From contig NZ_CP012601.1 of the NCBI RefSeq assembly GCF_001278755.1, positions 1,116,001-1,180,000 of the forward strand: a stretch of DNA of 64,000 nucleotides, given 5' to 3'. Each line of letters starts with the position of its first letter. Positions within the stretch are counted from its first letter, which is position 1. This document shows, piece by piece, positions 1 to 8,889 of this stretch. The DNA is from Bacillus sp. FJAT-22090 (GTDB lineage: Bacteria > Bacillota > Bacilli > Bacillales_A > Planococcaceae). Position numbers and translations under genes: made by a program. Below the pieces are notes generated by a model. That model was not told where the DNA came from, made no database searches, and worked only from the letters and a program-made list of their open reading frames with translations.

Positions 1-40
1 GAGTGGTAGGATATAGAAAAAATGAATGGGGAATTATAAT

Positions 41-520
41 ATGGAAAATTTTAGCGGTGTTGAACTGAAGCATTTTTCAAGTGAGCATATGATAGTATTG
101 AACTCTTTTGTACTTACAGAAGAACAAAAACAATTTTCTGCATTACCAAACAAATTTGGGGAAGTTACAGAAGGACAGTATCGTATTGTTATTTTAAGTG
201 ATAAAACACCTGTTGGTTTCTTTCTTCTAAATTCAAATGAACGAGTTAAGAAATACTCCACTAATCTGAACGCTTTGTTATTAACTGCACTATCAATTAA
301 TAATACAGAGCAAAGAAAAGGCTACGCTAAACAAGGGATGTCATTACTGATTGAGTTTGTTAAATCTGAATTCCCTGAATGTGATGAAATTGTATTAGTA
401 GTAGATATAGATAATATTCCAGCTCAAAAACTATATTTAAAAGTAGGATTTGAAGATACAAATGAGAGACAAATAGGACGTATCGGCGAAGAAATTATCA
501 TGAGACTATCAATAAAATAA
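41..520 (+). CDS. GNAT family N-acetyltransferase
   Basis: Predicted acetyl-CoA-dependent N-acetyltransferase of about 159 residues. The acetyl-CoA loop is seen as RKGYAKQGM, preceded by a beta strand (LLLTALSINN), and the C-terminal part NIPAQKLYLKVGFE is the usual GNAT alpha4/beta6 signature. Substrate unknown. An ATG at 26 is in frame, but GGGGA at 28-32 sits about 8 nt before the ATG at 41, so 41 is preferred. It stands alone near the window edge and is followed by a 500-bp gap. Family call is firm, function is not. Confidence 0.85.
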   Translation: MENFSGVELKHFSSEHMIVLNSFVLTEEQKQFSALPNKFGEVTEGQYRIVILSDKTPVGFFLLNSNERVKKYSTNLNALLLTALSINNTEQRKGYAKQGMSLLIEFVKSEFPECDEIVLVVDIDNIPAQKLYLKVGFEDTNERQIGRIGEEIIMRLSIK

Positions 521-792
521 TGTATAAGACCATAACTAAAAATAACTGCATTTGAACCAAATTTATCCATTATACATATAGAAAAACGGTTAGCTAATTA
601 CCATAAATTTTAAATAAAGATTGATTAAAATGGATTCATTCGTTGTGATTTAGTCTGCATTATATGAGAATTAAAAGGTCATTAAATACTAGGTAATACT
701 TTCCTTTTAGAAACGTGTTCGCCAACTTAATTAATTGTGCATCCATCGTCCCCAAATAGTACAATTCTTTAAGGAAAAGATAAATGTTCTAA

Positions 793-880
793 TTCAACTA
801 ACGGGTGCGTTGATCCAAAAAGGATTAATGCACTATTTTTTGAAGTTCTTTTTGAGCTAACGCAGCAGTTTAGTTGAAGA
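793..880 (+). repeat. attC-like repeat, type E, complete
   Basis: Left arm TTCAACTAAC with GGGTGC, right site CTAACGCAGCAG followed by TTTAGTTGAAGA. The middle is an imperfect hairpin (GTGCGTTGATCC against GGATTAATGCAC) followed by T6. The rest of the 521-1022 gap shows nothing I can recognise. Confidence 0.8.
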
Positions 881-1022
881 ATCTTTATTAGCTCATATTC
901 AACAATCGGACCATTTTCTTGAATAAGAGAAGGGATTATTCGTAAGTAAATCGAAGTTAATCAGAAGATGTTATTTAGTTTAGCATCCGGACGTATATAC
1001 AACATTAAGGAGGAAATCGATT

Positions 1023-1439
1023 ATGAGCAATACACAGACATTAAGAGGACTCACCACAGTCAGTTTTTGGACGGATGATCTAGTAGCGGCAAAGAGGTGG
1101 TACGCTGAGCTATTGAGCATCGAACCATACTTCGAACGTCCAGGATATGCCGAGTTTCGCCTCGGCGACTACCAGCATGAGCTGGGCTTAATCGATAGCC
1201 GCTACGCGCCCGAGAGTTCAGCGACCGGACCGGCAGGTGCTGTAGTGTACTGGCACGTCGACGATGTAACAGCAATTTTCAAGAAGCTGCTGTCTATGGG
1301 AGCGAAAGAGTACGAGGCACCCAAAGAGCGCGGCGAGGGGTTCATCACTGCTTCCGTGGTCGATCCCTTTGGAAACATCCTAGGCATTATGTATAATCAG
1401 CACTATTTGGAGGTTCTGGGTTCGACCAGAAAAGGATGA
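1023..1439 (+). CDS. VOC family (glyoxalase/bleomycin resistance-like) protein
   Basis: Protein of 138 residues with the vicinal-oxygen-chelate fold pattern: beta-alpha-beta-beta-beta modules starting TTVSFWTDDLVAAKRWYAELL and ending VVDPFGNILGIMYN, a hallmark VOC C-terminus. Such proteins are metal-dependent lyases, dioxygenases or drug-binding proteins; the substrate cannot be told. A clear AGGAGG lies 10 nt before the ATG. Its base composition is about 55 percent GC by eye, with codons such as CTC, GCG and CGC, against roughly one third GC around it, so it was probably acquired from a GC-richer donor. Confidence 0.85.
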   Translation: MSNTQTLRGLTTVSFWTDDLVAAKRWYAELLSIEPYFERPGYAEFRLGDYQHELGLIDSRYAPESSATGPAGAVVYWHVDDVTAIFKKLLSMGAKEYEAPKERGEGFITASVVDPFGNILGIMYNQHYLEVLGSTRKG

Positions 1440-1628
1440 CCCTCAATGTCAGTTTTCAAAGTTCACCGCGGCTTGGCAAGTTGTACTGTGGTGAGTACCA
1501 ATTATCTGTGCAGCGGCAGCTGTTTCGATTTATGTTATGCTTACCCCAACGGTATTCAACTACTATTCTGGAGAAAAAAAGCACAAGAAATATGAAAAGT
1601 TGAAAAGGCTTAAGAGATAATATTAGTA

Positions 1629-1760
1629 AAAGACGGGTGCTTTAGTTAAACAAGACCATCAGTTTGATGGTCTATTTCTTTATCCAAAACATCAAGTAGA
1701 TCTAAGAAATCCATTGTGAAATGTTACACTTAAACTAACGCAGCAGGTTAGTTCAAGAAG
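1629..1760 (+). repeat. attC-like repeat, type A, left arm degenerate
   Basis: Keeps GGGTGC, TTTAGTTAAACAAG, the hairpin GACCATCA..TGATGGTC and the right site CTAACGCAGCAG plus GTTAGTTCAAGAAG. The outer-left arm is lost. The 1440-1628 stretch before it holds only a doubtful 49-codon frame at 1446-1595. Confidence 0.8.
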
Positions 1761-1817
1761 GAAAACAATTAAGTTGTGGAGAATACATAATAAAATAAAC
1801 TAAAAAAGGAAAGATTT

Positions 1818-2648
1818 ATGAGAATACTTATATTAGGAGCAACTGGCTTTTTGGGCTCGAATTTATTCCAACTGGCTACAGAGAACAAAAATCTAACAGT
1901 GTTTGGCACCTCACGTTTTCAACATGAGAACTCTAATATTATGCAAGTAGATGTTACAAACAAACAATCAATAAGAAGTGCCATTAGAAAAATAAATCCA
2001 GAAGTAGTTATATGGTCACTTATGAGTTCTGAAGAAGAAACCAAATTAATTAATTTAGGGCTCGAAAATTTATTATCAGAAATAGAGAGTGCAACAAAAC
2101 TTATATTTCTATCAACGGATGCGGTTTTTGTTGAAGGAATTGGTGGTTACAAAGAAACGGACCGAATTGGTACCTTGCCTAAAGAAGCAGCCCTAGCTGA
2201 TTATGTGAACGGTAAATATACTGGAGAAAACCTAATTCTCAATAAACATCCAAATCACGTGATTCTTCGTACTGGCCCACTATATGGTAATAATGGGGAT
2301 CAAGGTATTGAAAAACGAACCATACAAATAATCGAGAAAATAAAAGAGAATCAGTCATTTGATGCATGGACAAATGTGTATAAAACTTTTGTAAATGTTA
2401 ATGATTTATCAAGTATGATTATTGAATTGACTAATATAAAATTTAAAGGAATTTTGCATGCTGGACCCATACATAAAGAAAGCTACTATACGTTTTATAA
2501 AAAGAGATTGGAACAACTTGGATGGAATAATAGTCTTCTCCGCCCAACTATAAAATCTAAAGAAGATGCCCCTTATCTATCTCTTGATACGTCTCTAAAT
2601 ACACAAAAAGCTCACCAATTGCTTAAAACCAATTTTCGCACAGTTTGA
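1818..2648 (+). CDS. RmlD-like NAD(P)-dependent sugar-nucleotide reductase/epimerase family protein
   Basis: Extended short-chain dehydrogenase of 276 residues. The N-terminus MRILILGATGFLGSN is a Rossmann GxxGxxG nucleotide site; STDAVFV carries the active-site Thr region and YVNGK fits the catalytic YxxxK. The order matches the RmlD substrate-binding family (dTDP-4-dehydrorhamnose reductase relatives). It stands alone rather than in a rhamnose operon, so the true substrate is open. AGGAAAG precedes the ATG. AT-rich codon use matches the neighbourhood. Confidence 0.75.
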   Translation: MRILILGATGFLGSNLFQLATENKNLTVFGTSRFQHENSNIMQVDVTNKQSIRSAIRKINPEVVIWSLMSSEEETKLINLGLENLLSEIESATKLIFLSTDAVFVEGIGGYKETDRIGTLPKEAALADYVNGKYTGENLILNKHPNHVILRTGPLYGNNGDQGIEKRTIQIIEKIKENQSFDAWTNVYKTFVNVNDLSSMIIELTNIKFKGILHAGPIHKESYYTFYKKRLEQLGWNNSLLRPTIKSKEDAPYLSLDTSLNTQKAHQLLKTNFRTV

Positions 2649-2691
2649 CTAATTATTGATTTTTCTGAGATTGAAAGAACAAGGTGATTGT

Positions 2692-2724
2692 TATTCAACT
2701 AACATCGTGCTTTAGTAGAACAAG
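2692..2724 (+). repeat. attC-like repeat, left site only
   Basis: Left arm ATTCAACTAAC, altered spacer ATCGTGC and inner arm TTTAGTAGAACAAG. No right site is recognisable before the next gene. Confidence 0.55.
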
Positions 2725-2771
2725 GCTAGTCAGGACATAGCTCTTATTGTTAATGTGGAGGGGTGAAACAA

Positions 2772-3296
2772 ATGGATAACGGGTTTATTAAAATTAGAAA
2801 AGCAATTTTAAGCGATGCGGAAGGAATAGCTAAAGTACATGTCACCAGTTGGAAAACAACATATGCTAACATAGTTTCTGATGAATATTTAAGTAGTCTT
2901 TCGTATGAAAGCCGTGAAAAAATGTGGACCAACGCAATTCCGAATGGAGGTGTTTATGTAGCAGAAAGCCATCAGGGAATAATAGTAGGTTTTTCTAAAG
3001 GCGGTAAAGAAAGAAGCAGTAAATATAATGGGTACGATGGAGAGATATACGCTATCTATATCTTAAAAGAGTATCAAGGTAAAGGTATTGGAATAGCCCT
3101 TGTTAAACCAGTCATAGATGAAATTAAAGGAATGGGATTAAACTCTATGCTTGTTCTTGTCTTAAAAGATAATATTTCTCGTCTGTTTTATGAATCACTT
3201 GGAGGTAGAAAAATAGATACTGTTGAAGTGGAGATTGGAGGAAAGAAATTTTCCGAACTTGTATATGGTTGGGAAGATATTAGGAATATATTTTAA
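2772..3296 (+). CDS. GNAT family N-acetyltransferase
   Basis: Typical Bacillus GNAT of 174 residues. IRKAILSDAEGIAKVHVTSW opens the fold, AIYILKEYQGKGIG is the V-motif plus the Q/RxxGxG/A acetyl-CoA loop, and NISRLFYESLGG closes the domain. Substrate unknown. A GTG at 2763 is in frame but overlaps the GGAGGGG ribosome site at 2757-2763; the ATG at 2772 lies 8 nt after it and is the better start. It is a single-gene unit between repeats at 2692 and 3300. Confidence 0.87.
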   Translation: MDNGFIKIRKAILSDAEGIAKVHVTSWKTTYANIVSDEYLSSLSYESREKMWTNAIPNGGVYVAESHQGIIVGFSKGGKERSSKYNGYDGEIYAIYILKEYQGKGIGIALVKPVIDEIKGMGLNSMLVLVLKDNISRLFYESLGGRKIDTVEVEIGGKKFSELVYGWEDIRNIF

Positions 3297-3299
3297 TTA

Positions 3300-3419
3300 T
3301 TCTTCTTCAACTAACGGGTGCTTTAGTTTAACAAGCTAAGCCAAAAATCTTTGGTTCAGATTCGGTACATAATATGTATATCCTTTTTCATCTAACGAAT
3401 CAGGTTAGTAGAAGAAGGA
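3300..3419 (+). repeat. attC-like repeat, type B, complete
   Basis: Outer arms TTCTTCAACTAAC and GTTAGTAGAAGAAGGA pair with one mismatch. The middle differs from type A and shares its body with the copy at 3941. Confidence 0.8.
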
Positions 3420-3475
3420 TTTTTTACTTACAATTTGAATATATATTGGTAAAGACTATTGATGGAGGGCTCTTT

Positions 3476-3946
3476 ATGGCATTAGTTTCAATTTATACTA
3501 TTGGTAGGCTTTACCACCCTTATGATCACCCTGCCTCTCGTGAATTTTTTCAAGTTGGAAATGAAGTATATCGTCAGGCAAATAGATCAGGACTAATAGA
3601 GGCTTTTTCACCTGAGGGAGTCACTATCTCTGAAGAAACCATAAAGGGTAATGGATATCCCATTCTTACACTAACAGTATGGAGAGACCTTCAATCCTTA
3701 TATCGCTTTTCCTATTCAGGCAAGCATTTGCAAGCAGTACGAGATAGAAACAGATGGATTGAGACATATCCAGAAAAACATCTTTCATATGTAGTTTGGT
3801 GGACAGAAAAGGTAACGGATGTCTCTTGGGAGGAAGCATTCAAGAGATACAACTATTATATTCAGCATGGTTCCACACCTTTTGCATTTGATTTTAAGCA
3901 TACATTTGATGAAAAAGGGGAGACGTTCTTGATTAGAACCACTTAA
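3476..3946 (+). CDS. DUF3291-like protein
   Basis: 156 residues, rich in Trp, Tyr and His. LTVWRDLQSLYRFSYSGKH and YVVWWT followed by an EEAFKRYNYYIQHGSTPFAFDF tail resemble DUF3291, a small beta-barrel family without known activity. A longer frame begins inside the upstream repeat at 3374, but GGAGGG at 3464-3469 places the start at ATG 3476. The stop codon TAA lies inside the left arm of the next repeat, so the repeat boundary touches the coding end. Function unknown. Confidence 0.75.
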   Translation: MALVSIYTIGRLYHPYDHPASREFFQVGNEVYRQANRSGLIEAFSPEGVTISEETIKGNGYPILTLTVWRDLQSLYRFSYSGKHLQAVRDRNRWIETYPEKHLSYVVWWTEKVTDVSWEEAFKRYNYYIQHGSTPFAFDFKHTFDEKGETFLIRTT

Positions 3947-4057
3947 AGTAACGGTGTCCTTTAGTTTAACAAACTACGTTAACAATCTTTGTTTCACATC
4001 TGGAACATAATGCGTATTATCCTTGTTCAACTAACGAAGCAGGTTAGTTCAACAAGG
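3941..4057 (+). repeat. attC-like repeat, type B, complete
   Basis: Left arm CACTTAAAGTAAC contains the stop codon of the preceding gene. Right site CCTTGTTCAACTAAC, spacer GAAGCAG, arm GTTAGTTCAACAAGG; the two right arms pair 14 of 15. Confidence 0.8.
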
Positions 4058-4107
4058 TTTTTCATTTAAGTGGTAAAATATGTTTATAAGAAGGAGCTTT
4101 TTATAAA

Positions 4108-4392
4108 ATGATATTAGCAATTTTTATAATACTAGCACTTGCAATTGTTTGTTTATCTTTATACCTAACTACAAGGAATAAGAAAAATAGAATAATAACT
4201 GGAATTGTCTTGACATTATCGGTTTTAACGTATCCGTTATCTTTACCTTTGTTACATGAAACTAAAGTGCTTCAAGGATTAGAAGGAACAGCAACTTTAA
4301 TGCTTTTTTATTTTATAATATTGTTAGGTGGAATTATCACAATCATTGCAGGTCTTTTCACAAAAATGAAATTAAGTGAAAGTAATAAATAA
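4108..4392 (+). CDS. Small integral membrane protein
   Basis: 94 residues with three hydrophobic segments at roughly residues 2-20, 30-48 and 62-85, and basic loops (RNKKNR). No family recognised. AAGGAG at 4090-4096 precedes the ATG. The unit's own repeat (5851-5980) is now separated from it by the IS element inserted at 4412, so gene and repeat were probably neighbours before that insertion. Confidence 0.6.
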   Translation: MILAIFIILALAIVCLSLYLTTRNKKNRIITGIVLTLSVLTYPLSLPLLHETKVLQGLEGTATLMLFYFIILLGGIITIIAGLFTKMKLSESNK

Positions 4393-4459
4393 AACTCTTA
4401 GTAAACTGAACTGCCCCGTAAATGTTAGACACTAAACTAACATTTGCGGGGTGTTTTTT

Positions 4460-4981
4460 ATGGCTAGATTTACAGCCGAAGAAAAAATCAAAATGGTATT
4501 GCGTTATTTAGGAGGCAATGAAAGTTATCAGGAAATAGGAAGGGACTTAAAAGTCAGTAAAGTTGTGATGCGAGGATGGGTAAGACTTTATGAACATCAA
4601 GGTGCAGAGGCATTCTGTCAACCCTATACAACTTATACGCAACAGTTTAAACTAGATGTACTGAGTTATATGAACGAAATGGGTACATCCTCTCTTGAGA
4701 CGGCCGCAATTTTTAATATTTCGTCAGCTGGTCTGATTAGAAAGTGGCGAAGAGCGTTTGAAATTGGTGGAATCGATGCCCTAAAACCAAAGAAAAAGGG
4801 GCGTCCATCCATGAAAAAGGAAACCAAATCGAATGACAAAAAAACATCTCCAGTTGAAGGATCTATGGAAGCTCTACGAGCTGAAAATGAACGTTTGCGT
4901 ATGGAGAATGCCTACTTAAAAAAGTTGAACGCTTTAGTTCAGGAAAAGGAAAAATTACAAACAAAATCAAAGCGCAAGTAA
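4460..4981 (+). CDS. IS3-family transposase OrfA
   Basis: 173-residue DNA-binding subunit. It holds two helix-turn-helix units ([18 protein letters not shown] and [18 protein letters not shown] onward) and a C-terminal leucine-zipper stretch [19 protein letters not shown] that mediates oligomerisation in this family. GGGGTG lies just upstream of the ATG. The reading frame ends at 4981 while orfB is open in the -1 frame across this point, as expected for OrfAB made by programmed frameshifting. Confidence 0.88.
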   Translation: MARFTAEEKIKMVLRYLGGNESYQEIGRDLKVSKVVMRGWVRLYEHQGAEAFCQPYTTYTQQFKLDVLSYMNEMGTSSLETAAIFNISSAGLIRKWRRAFEIGGIDALKPKKKGRPSMKKETKSNDKKTSPVEGSMEALRAENERLRMENAYLKKLNALVQEKEKLQTKSKRK

Positions 4982-5010
4982 TTTTTGAACTAAAGGCTGA
5001 ATTTGATGTC

Positions 5011-5820
5011 GTGGAATTAGTTAAAGTCGCAGACATTCCACGTAGTACTTATTATTACTGGGAAAAACGATTACAGCGTGAAGATAAATACGCGAAGGAA
5101 AAAGAAGCGATTGAAGCCATTTATCATGAACATAAAGGACGTTATGGCTATCGTCGCATCGCCAAAGAATTAAAGAAAATAAACATTTTTCATGATCCAA
5201 AGACGATCAACCGATTGATGAACGAAATGGGTTTAAAATGCGAAGTAAGGATAAAGAAGTATCGTTCTTATCGTGGAAAAGTCGGTAAAATCGCACCGAA
5301 TTTACTAAACCGTGATTTCCATGCAGGAAAGATAAATGAAAAATGGGTAACGGACGTAACGGAGTTTCATTTATTTGGTGAGAAACGTTATTTATCACCT
5401 GTTTTAGATTTATGTAATGGCGAAATCATTGCTTACAAGATAATGAACCGTCCAGTTTATCAACTTGTGGGTGATATGTTAGAAGAGGCGATCGGAAATT
5501 TAAATCCAGGAAATGAAGTCATTCTACATTCCGATCAAGGCTGGCATTATCAAATGAAGAAGTATCAGAAGACATTAGAGAAACACAATATAAAGCAAAG
5601 TATGTCCCGTAAGGGTAATTGTTTAGATAACGCAGTTATTGAGAACTTCTTTGGCTTATTAAAGTCTGAGCTTCTTTATCTACAAGAGTTTGAGAGTATG
5701 GAACATTTTGAACGTGAACTACATGAATATATCGAGTATTACAACCATAAACGAATGAAGGCAAAATTAAAAGACCTAAGTCCAGTAGAATACCGAACTC
5801 AGGTCTTAGAAGCTGCTTAA
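5011..5820 (+). CDS. IS3-family transposase OrfB (DDE integrase domain)
   Basis: 269 residues from GTG 5011, but the frame is open further upstream through orfA ([11 protein letters not shown]), consistent with -1 frameshift expression as OrfAB. An HTH_21 segment ([17 protein letters not shown]) precedes an rve integrase core with all three acids: [17 protein letters not shown] and [18 protein letters not shown]. The protein appears complete and could be active. Confidence 0.9.
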   Translation: MELVKVADIPRSTYYYWEKRLQREDKYAKEKEAIEAIYHEHKGRYGYRRIAKELKKINIFHDPKTINRLMNEMGLKCEVRIKKYRSYRGKVGKIAPNLLNRDFHAGKINEKWVTDVTEFHLFGEKRYLSPVLDLCNGEIIAYKIMNRPVYQLVGDMLEEAIGNLNPGNEVILHSDQGWHYQMKKYQKTLEKHNIKQSMSRKGNCLDNAVIENFFGLLKSELLYLQEFESMEHFERELHEYIEYYNHKRMKAKLKDLSPVEYRTQVLEAA

Positions 5821-5850
5821 ACTATTTGTCTAACTTTATTGGGTCAGATC

Positions 5851-5980
5851 AAACTAACGGGTGCTTTAGTTAAACAAGACCATCATTTCGATGGTCTATT
5901 TTTATACCCAGAACATCAAGTATATTTCGGCAATCCGGTGTGAAATGTTACACTTAAAATAACGCAGCAGGTTAGTTAAA
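5851..5980 (+). repeat. attC-like repeat, type A, complete
   Basis: AAACTAACGGGTGC, inner arm TTTAGTTAAACAAG, hairpin GACCATCATTTCGATGGTC plus T5, right site CACTTAAAATAACGCAGCAG and GTTAGTTAAA. The outermost left bases are displaced by the IS end. Confidence 0.88.
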
Positions 5981-6062
5981 TACATTAGAACTTTACGCTG
6001 ATGACTAAGGTCTGACATATGAAGAAAGTCTGGCAGAAAAACAATATAAAGGAGGGAATACT

Positions 6063-6632
6063 ATGTCCAATAACGGAAACCAAAGAAGAATAATTTTAGA
6101 TTTAGCGGTTACTTTAGATGGATTTATTGAAGGGAAAAATGGGGAAGTTGACTGGTGCATCATGGACTCTGATATGGGGTTCATTAATTTCTTAAATCAG
6201 ATTGATACTATTTTATATGGAAGAAAAAGCTATGATTTATGGGGACAATACACTCCAGAGAATGAGGTTTCTAATACTGAAAAAGAAATTTGGAAATCAG
6301 TTCATAGTAAAGGGAAATATGTATTTTCTAGAACGCAAAAAAAGACTGATAATAAAGCAATATTTATAAATGATAATATTTTTGAAGAGGTAAATAAATT
6401 AAAGAATGGGCCAGGGAAAGACATCTGGCTGTATGGAGGAGCGAGTCTTATTACGACTTTTATAAATTTAGGGCTTATTGATGAATTTAGATTATCCGTT
6501 CATCCCGTAATTTTGGGAGAAGGAAACCCCTTATTCATTGACATAAAACAGAGGTTGAATCTAATACTGGTAAATACAAAAACGTTTTCCTCTGGAGTTG
6601 TTCAACTCTGCTATCATCGTAATGAGAAGTAA
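6063..6632 (+). CDS. Dihydrofolate reductase family protein (RibD C-terminal type)
   Basis: 189 residues of the DHFR/RibD reductase fold. LAVTLDGFIEGKNGEVDW, ILYGRKSYDLWG, and the NADP-site stretch DIWLYGGASLITTFINLGLIDEFRLSVHPVILGEG are characteristic. Members reduce pteridine- or flavin-like substrates with NADPH; this YyaP/YwjB-type branch is uncharacterised. AAAGGAGGG stands 8 nt before the ATG. Single-gene unit flanked by type A repeats. Confidence 0.85.
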   Translation: MSNNGNQRRIILDLAVTLDGFIEGKNGEVDWCIMDSDMGFINFLNQIDTILYGRKSYDLWGQYTPENEVSNTEKEIWKSVHSKGKYVFSRTQKKTDNKAIFINDNIFEEVNKLKNGPGKDIWLYGGASLITTFINLGLIDEFRLSVHPVILGEGNPLFIDIKQRLNLILVNTKTFSSGVVQLCYHRNEK

Positions 6633-6674
6633 TTATAAGCATATTATGCATAATTCAAGGAACCATTCTTGCAC

Positions 6675-6805
6675 AGTTAACGGGTGCTTTAGTTAAATAA
6701 GACCATCATTTCGATGGTCTTTTTTTATACTCAGAACATCAAGTAGATGTAGTCAATCCAGTGTGAAATGTTACACTTAAACTAACGCAGCAGTTTAGTT
6801 GAATT
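6675..6805 (+). repeat. attC-like repeat, type A, complete
   Basis: Hairpin GACCATCATTTCGATGGTC plus T7; right site CTTAAACTAACGCAGCAG then TTTAGTTGAATT. The left arm is degenerate. The rest of 6806-6995 shows nothing recognisable. Confidence 0.85.
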
Positions 6806-6995
6806 AGGATTAATTAAAAGAGATATTAAAATGAGATACAAACTTTAGAGTCCACTCAAGAAGAAGGATACTTTACGTAAGAAGTATCATCGTATCTTAA
6901 AAAAGTTGTAAATAGGAAGTATATAAATTAGGAAGCAGTAAAATAAAAATACTCCCTGTATTTCATATCTACACTTGTAAAAGCAGGTGATTCTG

Positions 6996-7412
6996 TTAAT
7001 TGTTTGTAGTGATTTCAATCTTTTTTATATGAATATCTTCCGTTCCGGCATCTAATGCAGTCCTGTAATATAAGCATTTATGCTCGATGACTTCCATTGT
7101 TTTTTTTAGTTCTTCCATTTGTGCTTCTACAATCGCTTTTCGTTCTAAAAACATGTTAGATCTTTGTTGCAATGTAGAATCCCCATCAGAACACCAATCA
7201 ATGAATTGTTTAATTTCCTTAATAGGCATTCCTGTGGCTTTTAAACATTCAATTATTTTTAAGGCGTCAATATCGGATTCTTTAAAAACTCTAATTCCGC
7301 TAGGTGTACGTTCTACAAAAGGCATAAGTCCCTCTTTGTCGTAGTAACGCAAGGTATATACTGTAAGATTCAGTTCGTTTGCAACTTCACTAATAGAATA
7401 GGTCTTCATCAT
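6996..7412 (-). CDS. adhR: MerR-family regulator, AdhR-like
   Basis: 138 residues: winged-helix DNA-binding domain (YSISEVANELNLTVYTLRYYDKEGL), a dimerisation coiled coil at about 78-118, no long effector domain. A Cys at about residue 55 (IIECLKATGMP) matches the position of the redox/aldehyde-sensing Cys of B. subtilis AdhR. It is divergent from adhA, and near-identical palindromes lie before both genes, so it probably controls itself and adhA in response to reactive aldehydes. GGAGATTA precedes the ATG pair. Confidence 0.82.
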   Translation of the reverse strand: MMKTYSISEVANELNLTVYTLRYYDKEGLMPFVERTPSGIRVFKESDIDALKIIECLKATGMPIKEIKQFIDWCSDGDSTLQQRSNMFLERKAIVEAQMEELKKTMEVIEHKCLYYRTALDAGTEDIHIKKIEITTNN

Positions 7413-7434
7413 TAATCTCCTTTTTATAGATAGA

Positions 7435-7452
7435 CTTCGAGTTAACTATAGG
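7435..7452 (-). promoter_or_regulatory. Probable AdhR operator in front of adhR
   Basis: CTTCGAGTTAACTATAGG shares the AGTTAACTATAGG core with the adhA operator at 7534-7551. It lies 23 bp before the regulator's start, suiting autoregulation. Confidence 0.65.
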
Positions 7453-7529
7453 TTATGTGGGCATCTTATCATGGTATATGCGGGATGTCAAAGACACCAT
7501 ATAGGGAAGTAGAAAATTATATTAATCAC

Positions 7530-7560
7530 TTGACCTAGAGTTAACTATAGGAATTAACAT
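7530..7560 (+). promoter_or_regulatory. adhA promoter with MerR-type operator
   Basis: TTGACC (7530-7535) and TAACAT (7555-7560) are 19 bp apart, the long spacing activated by MerR-family proteins. The spacer holds the near-perfect dyad CCTAGAGTTAACTATAGG at 7534-7551. Confidence 0.8.
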
Positions 7561-7683
7561 AGTGTTGCAAGGGAAATTGGGCTGGGAAAAATGAATGAAT
7601 AGAACATTATTATTCATTATGTATTAATAACCAGTACAAGCACATTCTCTTGGTTAATATAAAATTCGTAGGAGGTTTTACTT

Positions 7684-8724
7684 ATGATAACTGCTAAAGC
7701 GCGAGCTGTTGACGGTCCGGACAAACCCTTTAGAGCGGCTGAAATTCAACGACGTGATCTTGATTTGCATGATGTTCTGATCGAAATTAGATATGCAGGC
7801 ATATGCCATTCCGACATCCATACTGCTCATGGTGAATGGGGCCCAGTAAACTATCCACTCGTACCTGTACATGAGATTGCCGGAATCGTCACAGATATTG
7901 GTGCAGAGGTCACAAAGTACAAGGTTGGTGACCGGGTAGGGGTCGGATGTATGGTTGACTCCTGTGGTAAATGTGAGAACTGCAAAAAAGGAGAAGAACA
8001 ATACTGTCTCAAAGGAAATATCCAAACATACGCGGGTGTTGATAAATACGGTGAACCTACTCAAGGGGGATATTCTACACACATTGTTGTACAGGAAGAT
8101 TTTGTGCTCAGAATTCCTGATAGTATTAAACTAGACGCTGCAGCTCCATTACTTTGTGCAGGTATTACGACATATTCACCGCTAAATCACTGGGGGGCTG
8201 GTCCAGGTAAAAAAGTAGCGGTTGTTGGTTTGGGCGGTCTTGGCCATATGGCTGTTCAAATTGCACATGCTATGGGTGCAGAGGTCACTGTGCTTTCTCA
8301 GACAATGAAGAAAAAAGACGATGGTCTGAAATTAGGTGCTGACAGTTACTATGCAACAAGTGAGCCAGAAACATTCGAGAAACTTTCTGGAACCTTTGAC
8401 TTAATTATTAATACTGTTAGTGCAAAGATTAACTTGGATGCTTATTTAGGACTGCTAAATCTTGATGGCACGTTAGTAAACGTGGGTGCTCCTGCTGAAC
8501 CGTTGTCACTAAGCGTCATTAACTTAATCGGTCATCGTCGTTCCTTTGCTGGTTCGATGATCGGAGGAATCCGCGAGACTCAGGAAATGTTAGACTTCTG
8601 TGCAAAGCATAACATTATTCCTCAAATTGAGGTTATTTTGGCCGATCAAATCGACGACGCATACGAACGCGTATTAGCTTCCGATGTGAAGTATCGATTC
8701 GTTATTGACATTAGCACAATGTAA
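7684..8724 (+). CDS. adhA: Zinc-dependent NAD(P) alcohol dehydrogenase, AdhA-like
   Basis: 346-residue medium-chain dehydrogenase. Catalytic zinc ligands are seen in GICHSDIHT and PVHEIAG; the structural zinc is bound by the four Cys of [29 protein letters not shown] is the nucleotide site. The length is normal. In B. subtilis the orthologous pair removes formaldehyde or methylglyoxal under AdhR control; that role is inferred here from synteny and operators. TAGGAGG precedes the ATG. Confidence 0.88.
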   Translation: MITAKARAVDGPDKPFRAAEIQRRDLDLHDVLIEIRYAGICHSDIHTAHGEWGPVNYPLVPVHEIAGIVTDIGAEVTKYKVGDRVGVGCMVDSCGKCENCKKGEEQYCLKGNIQTYAGVDKYGEPTQGGYSTHIVVQEDFVLRIPDSIKLDAAAPLLCAGITTYSPLNHWGAGPGKKVAVVGLGGLGHMAVQIAHAMGAEVTVLSQTMKKKDDGLKLGADSYYATSEPETFEKLSGTFDLIINTVSAKINLDAYLGLLNLDGTLVNVGAPAEPLSLSVINLIGHRRSFAGSMIGGIRETQEMLDFCAKHNIIPQIEVILADQIDDAYERVLASDVKYRFVIDISTM

Positions 8725-8889
8725 TTTGCGTAAATTAATAATTTTTCTTTATACACGAGGATGTTCTAAAAGCATAATTTTGGGACATCCTTTTATATTA
8801 GTTGCTTCAAGGTTGGAATAAGTCAAAAGTTAACCAAGCATTTTTTAGTGTTAAATTGCTTTTGAAAATAAAGATAGGTGGTTTTAATA

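Larger units (their letters stand above)
4412..5846 (+). mobile_element. IS3-family (IS150-like) insertion sequence, intact
   Basis: About 1435 bp with imperfect 20-bp terminal inverted repeats at 4412-4431 and 5827-5846 (15 of 20 match; TG.CCC outer end, GTTAGACA inner end). It carries overlapping-frame orfA and orfB with a complete DDE set. No convincing target-site duplication is visible. The right end lies 4 bp from the attC-like repeat at 5851, so the insertion hit the junction between a gene and its repeat. Confidence 0.88.

Noticed and set aside
1446-1595. 49-codon frame after the VOC gene
   Set aside because: No ribosome site, odd Cys-rich content and no recognisable relative; probably chance.
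3374-3475. N-terminal extension of the DUF3291 gene
   Set aside because: It lies inside the repeat; the GGAGGG at 3464 supports the start at 3476.
4402-5850. Target-site duplication of the IS3 element
   Set aside because: The bases flanking the two inverted repeats (GAAC left, GATC right) do not match.
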